From Azophilus sp965215035 (GTDB lineage Bacteria; Pseudomonadota; Gammaproteobacteria; Pseudomonadales; Azotimanducaceae), in NCBI GenBank assembly GCA_965215035.1, contig OZ244040.1:3286001-3350000 (forward strand): a DNA stretch of 64,000 bases. Direction: 5' to 3'. Shown piece by piece: positions 26,059 through 35,846 of the stretch. The position numbers and the translations under genes are program-made. The notes under the pieces were generated by a model. That model was not told the origin of the DNA. It saw nothing but the letters and a program-made list of their open reading frames with translations, and searched no databases. How positions within the stretch are numbered: position 1 is the first letter of the stretch; every line of letters starts with the position of its first letter.

Positions 26059-27600
26059 ATGTGCGCCAAAGCATTCCAACCAGCCCCCCCGCCTACTAGC
26101 CCACGTAATAGTATGACTGTTAGGGAAGCCCAATCCATAATCGGGGGTACCGAGGAAACATCGCCGCTATTCAAAGAGGCGAAGACGCTGTTTGGAGCGG
26201 CGAAGACGGTGTGGGACAGCCGCGAGCAATACCGGAAGGCCATAGGGTTGGTGGGTGGAATCATGTCGGCCCGATACGAAATGGACAGTGAGTGTGATCG
26301 GTCTTTCCATGAATTTGAACGGTTGCTAAAGCGCGACTACCACCAGTTTGCAAGGCACGATAACTATCCCGCCGAAGCCGCGGCACACGACCAGTTGTTG
26401 GATATTTTTTCGCGCATGAGCCGCATCAGATTGGTGCCTCACCTAGCTTCTAGGAGTGTCTGCGCCGTGGCGGGAAGCTTTAGTAGCGGCAAGTCGAGCT
26501 TCCTCAACTCCATCAGCGGCGGCAACGAGGATGTCCTGCCCACCGAGATCACACCGACCACCTCACTTCCGACCTATATCTTCCACGGCGATGTAGGCAA
26601 ACTGACGATAGACATATTCAACCATGACGGCGGCAAGAAGCAGATCGATAAGCAAACGTTTTGGGAGATGACCCACAGCTTCGAGAGAAAATACGACGTT
26701 CAATTGAAAGCGCTTGTGGATCGAGTGGCGATCTGTACGCCAAATCTTAAGGACTGGAAGCGGATCGCCCTTGTCGACACGCCGGGCTATACGAACCCAG
26801 ATGCGAATCAACACGCCAAGGGGGACGGACAGGTTGCTCTCGAACAGCTCCTAGGCTGCCGTTTTCTAATATGGGTGGTGGATTGTGAGAAGGGGACGCT
26901 TCCTCAAGAAGACATTTCTTTTATTCGCGAGTTCTTGAAGAGGCGCTCCTCAAAGCCAAGGACAAGGAAGCCAATCTACATTGTATTGAATAAGGCAGAC
27001 AAGAAACCTCAGGAACGAAAGAAGATATTGGACCAGGTGATAGACACCTCCAGGAACAACTCCCTTCCCTATTTCGGGATCGGGCTATATAGCGCACACG
27101 AAGGTAATTGGTATCTTCATCATGAGAAACCTTTTGGGGAATTCCTGGCGATGGTCAATCGGGCGCGGGGGACCATCCAATTCGATCAAGAGGTTGGCTC
27201 TGTAATCGATCAGTATATCCAACACCACGAAGGGGAATGTAGGCAGTTCAAAAACATGCATGGATTAATACAGCGCATTAAGCTGCATCTAGACGAGCCT
27301 GACAGGGACGAAAAGCGCAAAAGCGGAAAGCTTTATCTTGACCTAGAGGAACAGAGGCGCCAAGTCAATGAGAGAGTAAAAAATCACGAAGAACACGCCG
27401 CCAAGGCGCGCTCGTTAAAGAAGAAATTCGAGCAATGCACACGGGCCTTCATGGAAAGTTATCGCTTGCGTGGATCCGCAACAAGCGGGGCCGAGACGTC
27501 GAGGAAGCGAGACGAAGAACCCTTTTCTTGGCATTGGCTTCGTTCGGTCTTTAGCCACCAAGGCAGTTCCGGCTCGGAAGACGAACGCGGTTGTACGTAG
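26059..27600 (+). CDS. Dynamin-like GTPase 3
   Basis: 513 residues. N-terminal 130 residues are helical, then G1 VAGSFSSGKSSFLNS (about 137-151), switch Thr in TEITPTTSLPT, G3 LVDTPGYTNP (about 239) and G4 IVLNKADKK (about 310). A coiled coil near 430-465 and a Ser/Lys/Arg-rich tail close the protein. GAGGAG precedes a GTG (26056) and an ATG (26059); either could start. It follows gene 2 by about 20 bp. Shorter than the other two and without a hydrophobic segment, it may be the regulatory or soluble partner; that is inference. Confidence 0.85.
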   Translation: MCAKAFQPAPPPTSPRNSMTVREAQSIIGGTEETSPLFKEAKTLFGAAKTVWDSREQYRKAIGLVGGIMSARYEMDSECDRSFHEFERLLKRDYHQFARHDNYPAEAAAHDQLLDIFSRMSRIRLVPHLASRSVCAVAGSFSSGKSSFLNSISGGNEDVLPTEITPTTSLPTYIFHGDVGKLTIDIFNHDGGKKQIDKQTFWEMTHSFERKYDVQLKALVDRVAICTPNLKDWKRIALVDTPGYTNPDANQHAKGDGQVALEQLLGCRFLIWVVDCEKGTLPQEDISFIREFLKRRSSKPRTRKPIYIVLNKADKKPQERKKILDQVIDTSRNNSLPYFGIGLYSAHEGNWYLHHEKPFGEFLAMVNRARGTIQFDQEVGSVIDQYIQHHEGECRQFKNMHGLIQRIKLHLDEPDRDEKRKSGKLYLDLEEQRRQVNERVKNHEEHAAKARSLKKKFEQCTRAFMESYRLRGSATSGAETSRKRDEEPFSWHWLRSVFSHQGSSGSEDERGCT

Positions 27601-27663
27601 GCGATTAGTAGCCGAACCGACCGACAACTCTCTCAATAGGAAGGAAGCCGCAGTTTCCGAGAA

Positions 27664-27959
27664 AATGTCGGGGGCGGAGGTGTTGACGGAACTCGCCCAG
27701 GCGACCCGCTTGACGCGGCCAGGTCGGCACCGTGCTCGGCGGATTAGAATGGCGGATTCGGCGCCACATTAAGAGACGCGGTGCCGGCGAGTTCGACATT
27801 CCCGGGCTCATCAGGATCGAGAAAGTCAGGAAAGCCGCCACCAGGAAGCGCATGGGCCGTAACCCCAGGACGGGCGGGCAGATCCAGATACCCGCAAAAC
27901 CCGCCCATTACGACATACGGGTCTCGGTGTCCAGCCGGCTCGAAAACATGACCCTCTGA
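27664..27959 (+). pseudogene. HU/IHF-type DNA-binding protein, frameshifted
   Basis: The 5' frame reads MSGAEVLTELAQATRLTR. After a frameshift near 27718 another frame continues QVGTVLGGLEWRIRRHIKRR, then GAGEFDIPGLIRIEKV, GRNPRTGGQIQIPAKPAH and ends RLENMTL, the HU-like beta arm and helix in correct order. One indel separates the two parts, so the protein is probably not made unless the indel is a sequencing error. It sits directly after the dynamin operon. Confidence 0.7.
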
Positions 27960-28011
27960 ACGGCACCGATCCGTCGAACAGCGTCGCCGGGCCGTGCGAC
28001 TTGTTTTGCGC

Positions 28012-28030
28012 GGGCCGTTCGGCACGGCCC
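28012..28030. terminator. GC-rich hairpin between HU remnant and qmcA-like gene
   Basis: GGGCCGT-TCGGC-ACGGCCC is a perfect 7-bp stem. It lies between converging genes and could stop transcription from either side, though T runs are absent. Confidence 0.45.
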
Positions 28031-28117
28031 CCGGCCGGTCCGGATCGGGGAATTGTCGCCCCGGTCGATGGTTGGGTGTCCCCTGTCCCAGCACCCCCGC
28101 TTGGGCGCCAATCCCGC

Positions 28118-29074
28118 CTATCTCGTTACGCGACCGGGTGCCGCGCCGTCACCGCCCAACGTTTTTTTCAGGACGCTGGTGGCGGCACCGATCATGGAGG
28201 AGACGTCGCTTAAGTTCGCCGGCACAATCAGGGTATTGCCCGCCTTCGCCAGATTGCCGAACCGCTCCAGGTAGTCCTCGGCAACACGCAACTGCATGGC
28301 TTTGTCGCCGCCCTCGGAATTGAGCGCCGCAGCGACTTTCCTCAGACCTTCGGCCGTCGCCTCGGCAACAGCCAAGATCGCGGCCGCCTCGCCTTCCGCT
28401 TCGTTGATTTGCTGCTGCTTGGCCGCTTCCGACTCCTTGATCACCCGTTGCTTCTCGCCTTCCGCCTCATTGATCTTCGCGTCCCGTTCGCCCTCCGACT
28501 GCAGCACCGTGGCGCGCTTTTCCCGCTCGGCGCGCATTTGCTTCTCCATCGCCGTCAGCACGTCTCCGGGCGGATTGATGTTCCTGATCTCGTAGCGCAG
28601 CACCTTAACCCCCCAGGGGTTCGAGGCCTGGTCGAGTTCTTCGACCACCCGCAGGTTGATGTGGCTGCGTTCTTCGAACGTCTTATCCAGCTCTATCTTG
28701 CCAATTTCGCTACGCAAGGTGGTCTGGGCGAGCTGGGCGATGGCGAACAGGTAGTCGCTGATACCGTAGGACGCCTTCCGGGCGTCCATCACTTGGAGGT
28801 ATAGCACCCCATCCACTCCCACCTGAACGTTATCCGAGGTGATGCAGATCTGTTCCTCGACATCGATGGCCTGCTCCTTCAGGGTATGCCGATAGGCGAC
28901 CCGTTCCAGGAATGGAACCAGGATGTTGAATCCCGGCACCAGCGTCCTCGAAAACTTGCCCAGGTTCTCCACCACATAGGCGTTCTGCTGCGGCACAACC
29001 ACCGCAGTTTTCACGATTACGACAATCACCACGATGGCCAAGGCCGCAACGACGACGAACCCCATGTCGAACAT
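28118..29074 (-). CDS. qmcA: SPFH/Band 7 (stomatin/QmcA-like) membrane protein
   Basis: 318 residues. One N-terminal transmembrane helix (VVVAALAIVVIVVIVKTAVV), then the SPFH domain with VPQQNAYVVENLGKFSRTL, EQAIDVEEQICITSDNVQVG and the long Ala/Glu-rich coiled coil (REKRATVLQSEGERDAKINE). Proteins of this type form large ring or cage assemblies on the inner membrane and modulate FtsH or membrane microdomains. The partner NfeD gene lies immediately upstream in the same operon, 2 bp apart, as is standard. Confidence 0.92.
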   Translation of the reverse strand: MFDMGFVVVAALAIVVIVVIVKTAVVVPQQNAYVVENLGKFSRTLVPGFNILVPFLERVAYRHTLKEQAIDVEEQICITSDNVQVGVDGVLYLQVMDARKASYGISDYLFAIAQLAQTTLRSEIGKIELDKTFEERSHINLRVVEELDQASNPWGVKVLRYEIRNINPPGDVLTAMEKQMRAEREKRATVLQSEGERDAKINEAEGEKQRVIKESEAAKQQQINEAEGEAAAILAVAEATAEGLRKVAAALNSEGGDKAMQLRVAEDYLERFGNLAKAGNTLIVPANLSDVSSMIGAATSVLKKTLGGDGAAPGRVTR

Positions 29075-29076
29075 GT

Positions 29077-29571
29077 TTATTCTCCTTTGTTTACCTGAGC
29101 CTCGGCATTGGCCGCCTGCGCACCGGCGACCGGTTCAGAGGGCAGGCCTTCGATCTTGAGCTCGACCCCGTCAACCTCCACCACCCGTGCCCCGGCGTCG
29201 GCGGCAATGGGTACCGGCCCGATGTTCACCGCCGTCCACTGGGTTCCCCGTAGGCGCACTCGCGTATGCCCGCCCTGGGGAACTGCTTCCCGTACCGTCA
29301 CCACCGCGCCCAACGACGTATTCTCAAACCCGGGCAAGCCGCCCCGGAATCGGTTGTACAGCTTTTTGCGGAACAACACCATTGACGCAACGGCTAGCAC
29401 CGCGAACAAAAGCCATTGTCCCCAGACCGGCAGCGTCAGGCCCATCAGCCCAAGGATTCCGAGGCAGATTGCGGCGGCCCCGATGAAAATCAGGTAGAAC
29501 GCGGCATCCAGTGCCGCCATCTCCACGCCCATCAGGAGAATTCCGACGATCAGCCAACCCCACCACGGCAT
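29077..29571 (-). CDS. NfeD-family membrane protein
   Basis: 164 residues, short NfeD (YbbJ-like) type. N-terminal MPWWGWLIVGILLMGVEMAA and two further hydrophobic helices (YLIFIGAAAICLGILGLMG, WLLFAVLAVASMVLF) make a small membrane unit, followed by an OB-fold with LGAVVTVREAVPQGGHTRVR, LRGTQWTAVN and VVEVDGVELKIE. These proteins bind SPFH partners; the QmcA-like gene follows after 2 bp, supporting that role. No protease domain, as expected for the short form. Confidence 0.92.
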   Translation of the reverse strand: MPWWGWLIVGILLMGVEMAALDAAFYLIFIGAAAICLGILGLMGLTLPVWGQWLLFAVLAVASMVLFRKKLYNRFRGGLPGFENTSLGAVVTVREAVPQGGHTRVRLRGTQWTAVNIGPVPIAADAGARVVEVDGVELKIEGLPSEPVAGAQAANAEAQVNKGE

Positions 29572-29703
29572 GATGTTGCTCCTTGACCTACTGCCAACCC
29601 GGCACGCTCTCGCAACATGCTATGGCGAGCGGCGCCATTGGGCAACCTGCGCCTTGTTGCTTGTTGTAAACACCATCGTGCGGGTCAAGCCAAGGCCTTT
29701 TGA

Positions 29704-30456
29704 TTACGCGAAGTATGAACCGCCGTTGATATCCAGATTCGCACCGGTAACGTAGCTCGCCTCCTCGGACGCCAGCCAGGCTATAAGCCGGGCGACCTCC
29801 ATCGAGCGGCCCTCCCGACCCAACGCGGTGGCGGCCGCAACCTTGGCGCGAACTGCATCCTGGGTGAATGTGTCGTGAAAACTGGTGTCGATCATGCCCG
29901 GACATACAGAGTTGACCCTTATGCCGCGCTTACCGAGTTCCTTCGACATGGACCGTGTAAAGGTCATGACGGCACCCTTCGCGCTGGCGTACGCCGCGGC
30001 GCCCGGGCCACCGCCGTCCCGAGCGGCCTGGGAAGAGCAATTAACGATTGCACCGCCCTCGGGCATATGTGGAACAACCTGTTGAGTCGTCAAAAAAGTG
30101 CTGTGGAAATTTACCCGCATAACTTCGTCGAGGAACCCTTCGTCCATCTCCGCGAGATTTCGCCGCGCTATCAGGCCGCCCGCCACATTGACCAAAACAT
30201 GCACCTGCCCGCCAAAGGCCCGGCGCGCCTCCGCCACCAGCCGCTTCACGTCCCCCGCATCGGTCATATCGCCCTGGACCAGAATCGCCGATCCACCCGC
30301 CGCACCGATCTCCGCGATGGTTTCCTCGCCGGATTCTCGGCTGTGGCAACAGTTGACGGCAACGTTGGCACCTCCGGCGGCCAATTCCAGGGACACCGCC
30401 CTACCGATGTCCCGAGCACCCCCTGTTACGAGCGCTAGTTTGTTCCTGAATCTCAT
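29704..30456 (-). CDS. SDR-family oxidoreductase, probable uronate (DEHU) reductase
   Basis: 250-residue classical short-chain dehydrogenase. Cofactor motif VTGGARDIGRA (TGxxxGxG-like), NVAGG for the NAG region, Ser of CSSQAARDGG, catalytic Tyr/Lys in YASAKGAV, and the PGMIDTSF loop. Usual end VTGANLDINGG. By location beside two alginate lyases it is likely the reductase that converts 4-deoxy-5-hexoseulose uronate to 2-keto-3-deoxygluconate; sequence alone only says FabG-like SDR. Separated by about 190 bp from the PL17 gene. Confidence 0.88.
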   Translation of the reverse strand: MRFRNKLALVTGGARDIGRAVSLELAAGGANVAVNCCHSRESGEETIAEIGAAGGSAILVQGDMTDAGDVKRLVAEARRAFGGQVHVLVNVAGGLIARRNLAEMDEGFLDEVMRVNFHSTFLTTQQVVPHMPEGGAIVNCSSQAARDGGGPGAAAYASAKGAVMTFTRSMSKELGKRGIRVNSVCPGMIDTSFHDTFTQDAVRAKVAAATALGREGRSMEVARLIAWLASEEASYVTGANLDINGGSYFA

Positions 30457-30645
30457 GCAAAGCTCCTCATGAAAGCGTTAATCCTGCTGCGAATTCCTTG
30501 AGAAATCACACCCGGTGAATTTCCGTCGATGTAGTCGCCGACGGCAGCAGGCGTCACCGGGCCGACCACCAGCCAACGCACTCCTCTGACTTCCACCATT
30601 CCTGCTCTTCTTCCAGGCTGTCGGGGCTATTCCGGGGTTGACGGG

Positions 30646-32868
30646 CTATCGCCAAAAGACGCGGTGGAATCCCCGCCATTGGTAGTCGTCCGTGGCCGTC
30701 GTAATCGCGTGGACCTCGTTGGGCCTTGGGTCGTGCGATAGCGCAACCGCAAGCCGATGCGCACCTACGGTCTCAATTTCCACAAGTTCTTTGCCGTCGG
30801 CCCCGGACCGCCCGATGCGCGTTATCTGGCTGCGGCTTCGAAGCGTATATTCCCGAGCACCATTGTACTCCCCGTGAGGCTCGAGCAAGGCGACGATGTC
30901 CAGTTCCCGGACTCCAACCGCCCGGAACAGGAAACCGGGTTCCGGCCGCAGGCTGAACTCCGGGTCACCGGCACCAACGCGGGTGTATATGACCTCGAGA
31001 TCGGCGTTCGCGATGACGCTATAGGTGTAGAACCGGCCGTTCTTCAGCCAAGTGAGGGCGAGCTTTTCGTTGGCCGGCACCCTAGTCCCGCCAAGTCGCC
31101 AAAGATGCTGGTAGCCGCTTTTGGCCCCCATGGGCCGCAAAGACTCCGTCGCGGCCAACCGGGGGCGCGCTTCGATCAGATCGCCCTTGAAGTAAAGCGG
31201 AAGGTCGAAACGCCGCGGCCTCTGGGCGCGCGCCTGCAGCAGGTCCACCGCCAGCGGGTAGTCGAGCCCGGACCTTTCCAGCAGCAGCATCGTGCGGCGC
31301 AACACGGTGCCGGGATAGGCGTTCGTTTCACTGGCGGACACCAATTGAACGCCCTCGCCAACATGCCAAAAGTGTTGCCTGGGCCAGGAGCGGTTCGCCA
31401 GTTGCACGTTGCCCCCGAACTGGCTGGCATTGTCCACAACCAGCGTGTTGTGCGCCACCGTCTGTTTCGCCCAAGTTCGGTTCTCTGGGAGATAGCGGCC
31501 CCCGGCCTTTTGCGCAACATTCAGGAAGCGCGCCGCACCATAGTCGGCGACAATCTCGACGCCGTTGTCGTAGAACATCCAGTGCAGCCGGTCGAAGTGA
31601 CCATGCCCCATGCCGTGGGACGTGGCCTTGAACACCAGGGCGGAATCCCGCGGTCCCCCGCCGGCGCGCAGTATCGTCAGCGCACCCTGGTCGCCCTGGG
31701 CGCCATCGCGAAAGTGCCTGGACGCGAATGGGAAGGGCGCTTCGCGTTCCGCTTCCTTAGCGAGGGCAAGGCGCAGCCCGTCCACGGTCAGCACCAGTTC
31801 GGCGCGGTCGTCAACCAGCGACACGAACGACGGGTCACCGGTAACGCCGTAGCCGATCGCGATAGCGTGGTCGAGTTCCGGCGTGTCCAACCCCTTGTCC
31901 CGTATCGCGTCGTTTATGGGAAAGAACCGGCCCGAATAGGTGAGCTGGATGGCGGTGCGAATCGCTTTGAGGAGGATGCCGTCCCGGTACTCGAAGATCG
32001 CGCGCTCCGGTTCGTTGAGCGCGACCGCCTTCGCGAAAAGAACAAAGGGCATCAGCGCATAGCGCTGATAGTAGGGCCCCTCTAGGTAGTAGCCATCCGG
32101 CGAGAACAACAGCGCAAGCTGCGCCAGGAAACCCGCCTTCCCGTCTCGCCGCGTGCCCATGAGAGCCATGTCGACCAGATCGGCATCGTCGAGCACATAC
32201 CCCGTCATCCCCACCGCTGCCGCCGCCCAGGTACCGTGGTTGTGGATGCTGTTGAACGCCCTGGCGGATTCCACTGACAGAAAGTGCGCCATCGGGCGCA
32301 GCAACCCGGTTTCGATATGCTCCCGCTCCCGAGCGCCGAGCGCGTCATGAACCGCGTCGTAACCTTGGATGGCATACGCCAGCCAGACGGATTCGTTCAG
32401 GCTCTGCCAGAACAGCCTGCCCGGGGACCATTCCTTTCGTTCGGGGTGCGGCCCGAGCTGCGGATACATTGCGGCATAGTCGAGCAGCAGGCGCCGGACA
32501 ATATCGGCATAGGCTGACTCGCCTGTCCACCAAAACAGCGCCCCGGCCTGGGCCAGGACAATGCCGTTCGCCTTATGACGCTCGTGGGTGTAGCCGCCGC
32601 CCGGATCCCTGGGCGCCGGGACATCCGGTGGATTGGACAGCAATGGGTCGATACGCGCCCGCGCCCGATCTATCGCGGCGGCGAACAACGTTGACTGGGC
32701 CCAGCCACCCTTGAGGTTTTGGACCTCATCCTCCGCCAGAAACAGACGGGGATGTCCAGAAGCTGGAGACCCGGCAAGGGAATGCGCCGGGAGAAGCGCG
32801 ACGAAACAAAGGCATAGCAGGTAGGCGGTCGAACTAGGCGTGCGGCCGCGCCGATTCAGGACGGCCAC
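30646..32868 (-). CDS. PL17 family alginate (oligoalginate) lyase
   Basis: 740 residues with an N-terminal export signal (YLLCLCFVALLPAHSLAG). Alpha/alpha toroid followed by a heparinase II/III-like beta domain. Active-site landmarks of PL17: FNSIHNHGTWAAAAVGMTGY (Asn-His pair), SPDGYYLEGPYYQRYA (catalytic Tyr) and the metal-binding KATSHGMGHGHFDRLHWMFY. PL17 enzymes release the unsaturated monouronate from oligo-alginate, working after endolyases such as the PL6 protein encoded upstream. Its start overlaps the PL6 gene end by 13 bp, so expression is coupled. Confidence 0.92.
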   Translation of the reverse strand: MAVLNRRGRTPSSTAYLLCLCFVALLPAHSLAGSPASGHPRLFLAEDEVQNLKGGWAQSTLFAAAIDRARARIDPLLSNPPDVPAPRDPGGGYTHERHKANGIVLAQAGALFWWTGESAYADIVRRLLLDYAAMYPQLGPHPERKEWSPGRLFWQSLNESVWLAYAIQGYDAVHDALGAREREHIETGLLRPMAHFLSVESARAFNSIHNHGTWAAAAVGMTGYVLDDADLVDMALMGTRRDGKAGFLAQLALLFSPDGYYLEGPYYQRYALMPFVLFAKAVALNEPERAIFEYRDGILLKAIRTAIQLTYSGRFFPINDAIRDKGLDTPELDHAIAIGYGVTGDPSFVSLVDDRAELVLTVDGLRLALAKEAEREAPFPFASRHFRDGAQGDQGALTILRAGGGPRDSALVFKATSHGMGHGHFDRLHWMFYDNGVEIVADYGAARFLNVAQKAGGRYLPENRTWAKQTVAHNTLVVDNASQFGGNVQLANRSWPRQHFWHVGEGVQLVSASETNAYPGTVLRRTMLLLERSGLDYPLAVDLLQARAQRPRRFDLPLYFKGDLIEARPRLAATESLRPMGAKSGYQHLWRLGGTRVPANEKLALTWLKNGRFYTYSVIANADLEVIYTRVGAGDPEFSLRPEPGFLFRAVGVRELDIVALLEPHGEYNGAREYTLRSRSQITRIGRSGADGKELVEIETVGAHRLAVALSHDPRPNEVHAITTATDDYQWRGFHRVFWR

Positions 32869-35084
32869 TGGGTAACCACCGGTGGCGCCGTATTCGTGTG
32901 GCGGTTGCGCGCGATGTCCAGCCTCGGCTCGCCAACCGTTTTAACGACGCGAATGGGCTGGCTCCGGGTCAACTCGTTGTCTGTAATCGATACCGTTTGT
33001 GCACCGTGAAGAAATACGGAAGCCGAGGCCCGGTTGCGGCCACTCCAGCCCACACCCTCGAACAGGTTGCGCCTTAACGATATCTCCGGCCCGAAGGTGC
33101 TCTCGTCCGTGCCGCCCCGGTAGACCTTGAGAACCGCTCCGCCGATGCCCTCGAACCGGGAGTCGTGAACGGCCACGGCCTCGCTGTTGTAGATGCCAAG
33201 GTCGTCGATCTCCCGATCAACGGCAATGATATCGCCGGTAACGGAACGGAAGCTGGATCGAAGCAAGTCGATGTTGCGGGCAAAGGTATGCTTGGCAACG
33301 CGCAGGAAATTGAACGAATGGTTGGTGTCCAGATTGACGACCTCACTGTCGACGACACGAACCACGTAGTTGCCAAGCCTTGCGTGGCGACTTGTCCGCA
33401 CCACCGAGTTGCCGTAGGCGTCCGGTGCCAGAGCACCGTCGATTGCGAGGCCGATGAGTTCCACACCGCCGTCATCGACCAGTTCGATCAGGGTGCTTCT
33501 CTCGAAACGGATGTGCGGGGGCGAACCGGACCCTTCCCGTGCGCGCAGGGTCAAGGGATGCGGCAGCGTCAGTATCCTAGTGACGACATACTCGCCGGCA
33601 CGTAACTCGACCACGTCGCCGGCCTGGGATTCGTTGACGCCCGCGGTCAAGGTGTCTTGGCCAGGCCCCACGACAATGGTTCGTCCAATGCCGAAAAGGC
33701 CTTCGGACGATGGCTTCGGATACCAGGCGGGGCCAGTTTCGTCGCGGCGCAACACCGCCAGGTTTCGGGGAACGCCCTGGTGGGCATAGGCGCTGCCCCT
33801 GGGATATTCGAGACCGTTCACGCCACGCTGCAACTCTAGGCGGCGTTCTTCAAATCCCCTGTTGTCGGGTACCTTGTCGACGCCGTCATAGAGGTTGTTC
33901 TCGAAACCTATGCCGCCGATATCGTCGTAAACAGCAATGGAATCCCTGCTCGTTGGGTTGGCGATCAGGTTGTTGCGAAACAGGGTGGTTCTCGGAACGG
34001 CGGACCGCTCCGCGTCACTGCCGGCCGCCAGCTCGATGTGGTCGCTGTCAATAATCGTATTGTTTTCAATAAGCGCATCCTCCACGGCGTGGTAGCGATT
34101 GATAGGGGAGTCGGGTACGCCATTCATGACAACGAGCGCGCCGGCGAAGCGATGGCCGGTCAGCCCGGAAAGGTAGTTGTTGCGAACGGTTTGGCGCTTG
34201 TTGATGACGCGGATGCCGCCGGTATGGTCCAGACGATTGCCGAAGAATACATTCCCCTCAACCAGATTGTCGTTGCCGTGGCGCAGCGTAAGGGTTCCCT
34301 GGGAAGCCATGAACACATTGCCCCGAAACACGTTGCCGCCGGATTTGTTGGAAACGATTTCCAACTCGCCATTGCAGCGCTCGAACCAGTTTCGCTCCAC
34401 CAGCGTACGCGAATCGGCCATGGAGTATTTGCTAGTGCCGATGCGCAGCGTCTCGCCGCCGTTGGAACCTAGGACGGGTCTCGGGCCAAAGTAGTTGTGA
34501 TCGATGCGGTGCCCGTTCTCCTGGCTTGCATCCGAATCCAGGCGTACGGCCATCGTCACCCCGGCATTGCCCTTGCCGACCAGAAAGGAGTGGTCGAAGC
34601 GGTTGTGCCGACCGTACATCATCACCCAGAAGTCGGTCTCGTGCCGCTCTGGATTGCTAAAGCGGTCGATGACCACTTCGGTGACCCGGGAGTGGTTGGC
34701 AAGGTGTTGCTTTGTTCTGCGGAAAGCAATGACCTCGTTGGTCGGGGTATACCCGTTGCGGAACACTAAGCCCGAGACGACCAGATGCGCTCCGGCCAGA
34801 CGCAGGTTCGACTGTCCGGTGACAATCACCCTTCCCTTGGTTTGGGCAGTCAGGGTTATCGGCTTGTCGGGCCGGCCTTCCGCCGCGAAGACTATTTCGA
34901 AATCGCGCCACTCGCCGTCGGCAAGCACGATCGTATCGCCAGGTGCCACAAGTTCCAAGGCACCCCAATACTCCCGCTGGTCGGCAACCTGGAATTCCGC
35001 GGCGTCCGCGATGAACGCCGACCACAACGGCAACCCAAGCAGGATGCGCCGGGCAGCCTGCGCCCAGACATTCGCGTAGGCCAT
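32856..35084 (-). CDS. PL6 family alginate lyase (two-domain)
   Basis: 742 residues, secreted (signal around RRILLGLPLWSAFIADAAEF). Right-handed parallel beta-helix of polysaccharide lyase family 6. The catalytic Lys is in ELEIVSNKSGGNVFRGN and the catalytic Arg in TLTLRHGNDNLVEGNVF, both strictly conserved in PL6. A second beta-helix region (about residues 490-740, e.g. TLPHPLTLRAREGSGSPPHI) fits the longer two-domain subfamily. It would depolymerise alginate in the periplasm or at the surface. The start overlaps the GntR gene stop by one base. Confidence 0.92.
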   Translation of the reverse strand: MAYANVWAQAARRILLGLPLWSAFIADAAEFQVADQREYWGALELVAPGDTIVLADGEWRDFEIVFAAEGRPDKPITLTAQTKGRVIVTGQSNLRLAGAHLVVSGLVFRNGYTPTNEVIAFRRTKQHLANHSRVTEVVIDRFSNPERHETDFWVMMYGRHNRFDHSFLVGKGNAGVTMAVRLDSDASQENGHRIDHNYFGPRPVLGSNGGETLRIGTSKYSMADSRTLVERNWFERCNGELEIVSNKSGGNVFRGNVFMASQGTLTLRHGNDNLVEGNVFFGNRLDHTGGIRVINKRQTVRNNYLSGLTGHRFAGALVVMNGVPDSPINRYHAVEDALIENNTIIDSDHIELAAGSDAERSAVPRTTLFRNNLIANPTSRDSIAVYDDIGGIGFENNLYDGVDKVPDNRGFEERRLELQRGVNGLEYPRGSAYAHQGVPRNLAVLRRDETGPAWYPKPSSEGLFGIGRTIVVGPGQDTLTAGVNESQAGDVVELRAGEYVVTRILTLPHPLTLRAREGSGSPPHIRFERSTLIELVDDGGVELIGLAIDGALAPDAYGNSVVRTSRHARLGNYVVRVVDSEVVNLDTNHSFNFLRVAKHTFARNIDLLRSSFRSVTGDIIAVDREIDDLGIYNSEAVAVHDSRFEGIGGAVLKVYRGGTDESTFGPEISLRRNLFEGVGWSGRNRASASVFLHGAQTVSITDNELTRSQPIRVVKTVGEPRLDIARNRHTNTAPPVVTQWPS

Positions 35085-35836
35085 CAGGCCGCGCCTTTCA
35101 GGTACCGTAAACGCGATTCGACCGCCTTCTTTCGGACCTCCGCCAAGGCCCGCTCTTCGGTTACATCGAGCATGGATTCGATCAATCGTCGAAAATGCCT
35201 GCGCATAGCCAGCCGCGATGCCTCGGCATCGTGGGCCCGCAAGGCCTCCAACACTTCGGCGTGTTCCTCGCCGCGGTTAGCCAGGTCACGGGAGCAGACT
35301 TCGTGGTACGCCTGCCTAATCGACTCCTGTTCCATACGCATTTTCCAGAGCCACTCCACGATGCGCAAAACCACGTTGTTTTCCGAAGCGCGGGCAATAG
35401 CCAAGTGGAAATCCCGATCCGCGAGATTGGCCTCCTCTTCCGACTCGCTGGCCTCCATGACGGCGAGTAGCGCCTCAAGGCGTTCGAGGGTAGCCTGGCC
35501 GATGTCGGGTGCCGCCAGCGCCGCCGCCTCCGACTCGATCAGCATGCGGGCCTGGGTCAGTTCGAACGCGCTTACCTCGGGCGGCAGATCGGATTCCCGC
35601 TCGCCGCCTTCAAGCACGTAGACTCCAGATCCCGTGCGAATTTCCACTCGTCCGAGGGTCTGCAGCGAAACCATGGCTTCGCGGACTATGACGCGACTGA
35701 CCCCGAATTTTTCAGCGAGCGTACGTTCGCCGGGCAACCGGGTTCCCGGAGCATAGGTTCCCCCATCGATCAAGCTGGCGATCTTGTTCGCCACCGCTTG
35801 GTAGAGCCGATTCTGCCTTGTATTCGTATCCTGCAC
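35084..35836 (-). CDS. FadR-subfamily GntR transcriptional regulator
   Basis: 250 residues. N-terminal winged helix: AVANKIASLIDGGTYAPGTR, LPGERTLAEKFGVSRVIVRE, RVEIRTGSGVYVLEG. C-terminal FCD effector domain with DRDFHLAIARASENNVVL and EHAEVLEALRAHDAEASRLA, containing the Asp/His set that usually binds a metal and a carboxylate ligand. It lies inside the alginate locus, between receptor and lyase genes, so a uronate-type inducer and control of the divergent TonB-receptor/TRAP promoters are likely (inference). Confidence 0.92.
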   Translation of the reverse strand: MQDTNTRQNRLYQAVANKIASLIDGGTYAPGTRLPGERTLAEKFGVSRVIVREAMVSLQTLGRVEIRTGSGVYVLEGGERESDLPPEVSAFELTQARMLIESEAAALAAPDIGQATLERLEALLAVMEASESEEEANLADRDFHLAIARASENNVVLRIVEWLWKMRMEQESIRQAYHEVCSRDLANRGEEHAEVLEALRAHDAEASRLAMRRHFRRLIESMLDVTEERALAEVRKKAVESRLRYLKGAA

Positions 35837-35846
35837 GGTACAGGCC

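Noticed and set aside
30757..32085. 442-residue plus-strand frame opposite the PL17 lyase
   Set aside because: Antisense shadow; the minus-strand lyase has all active-site motifs.
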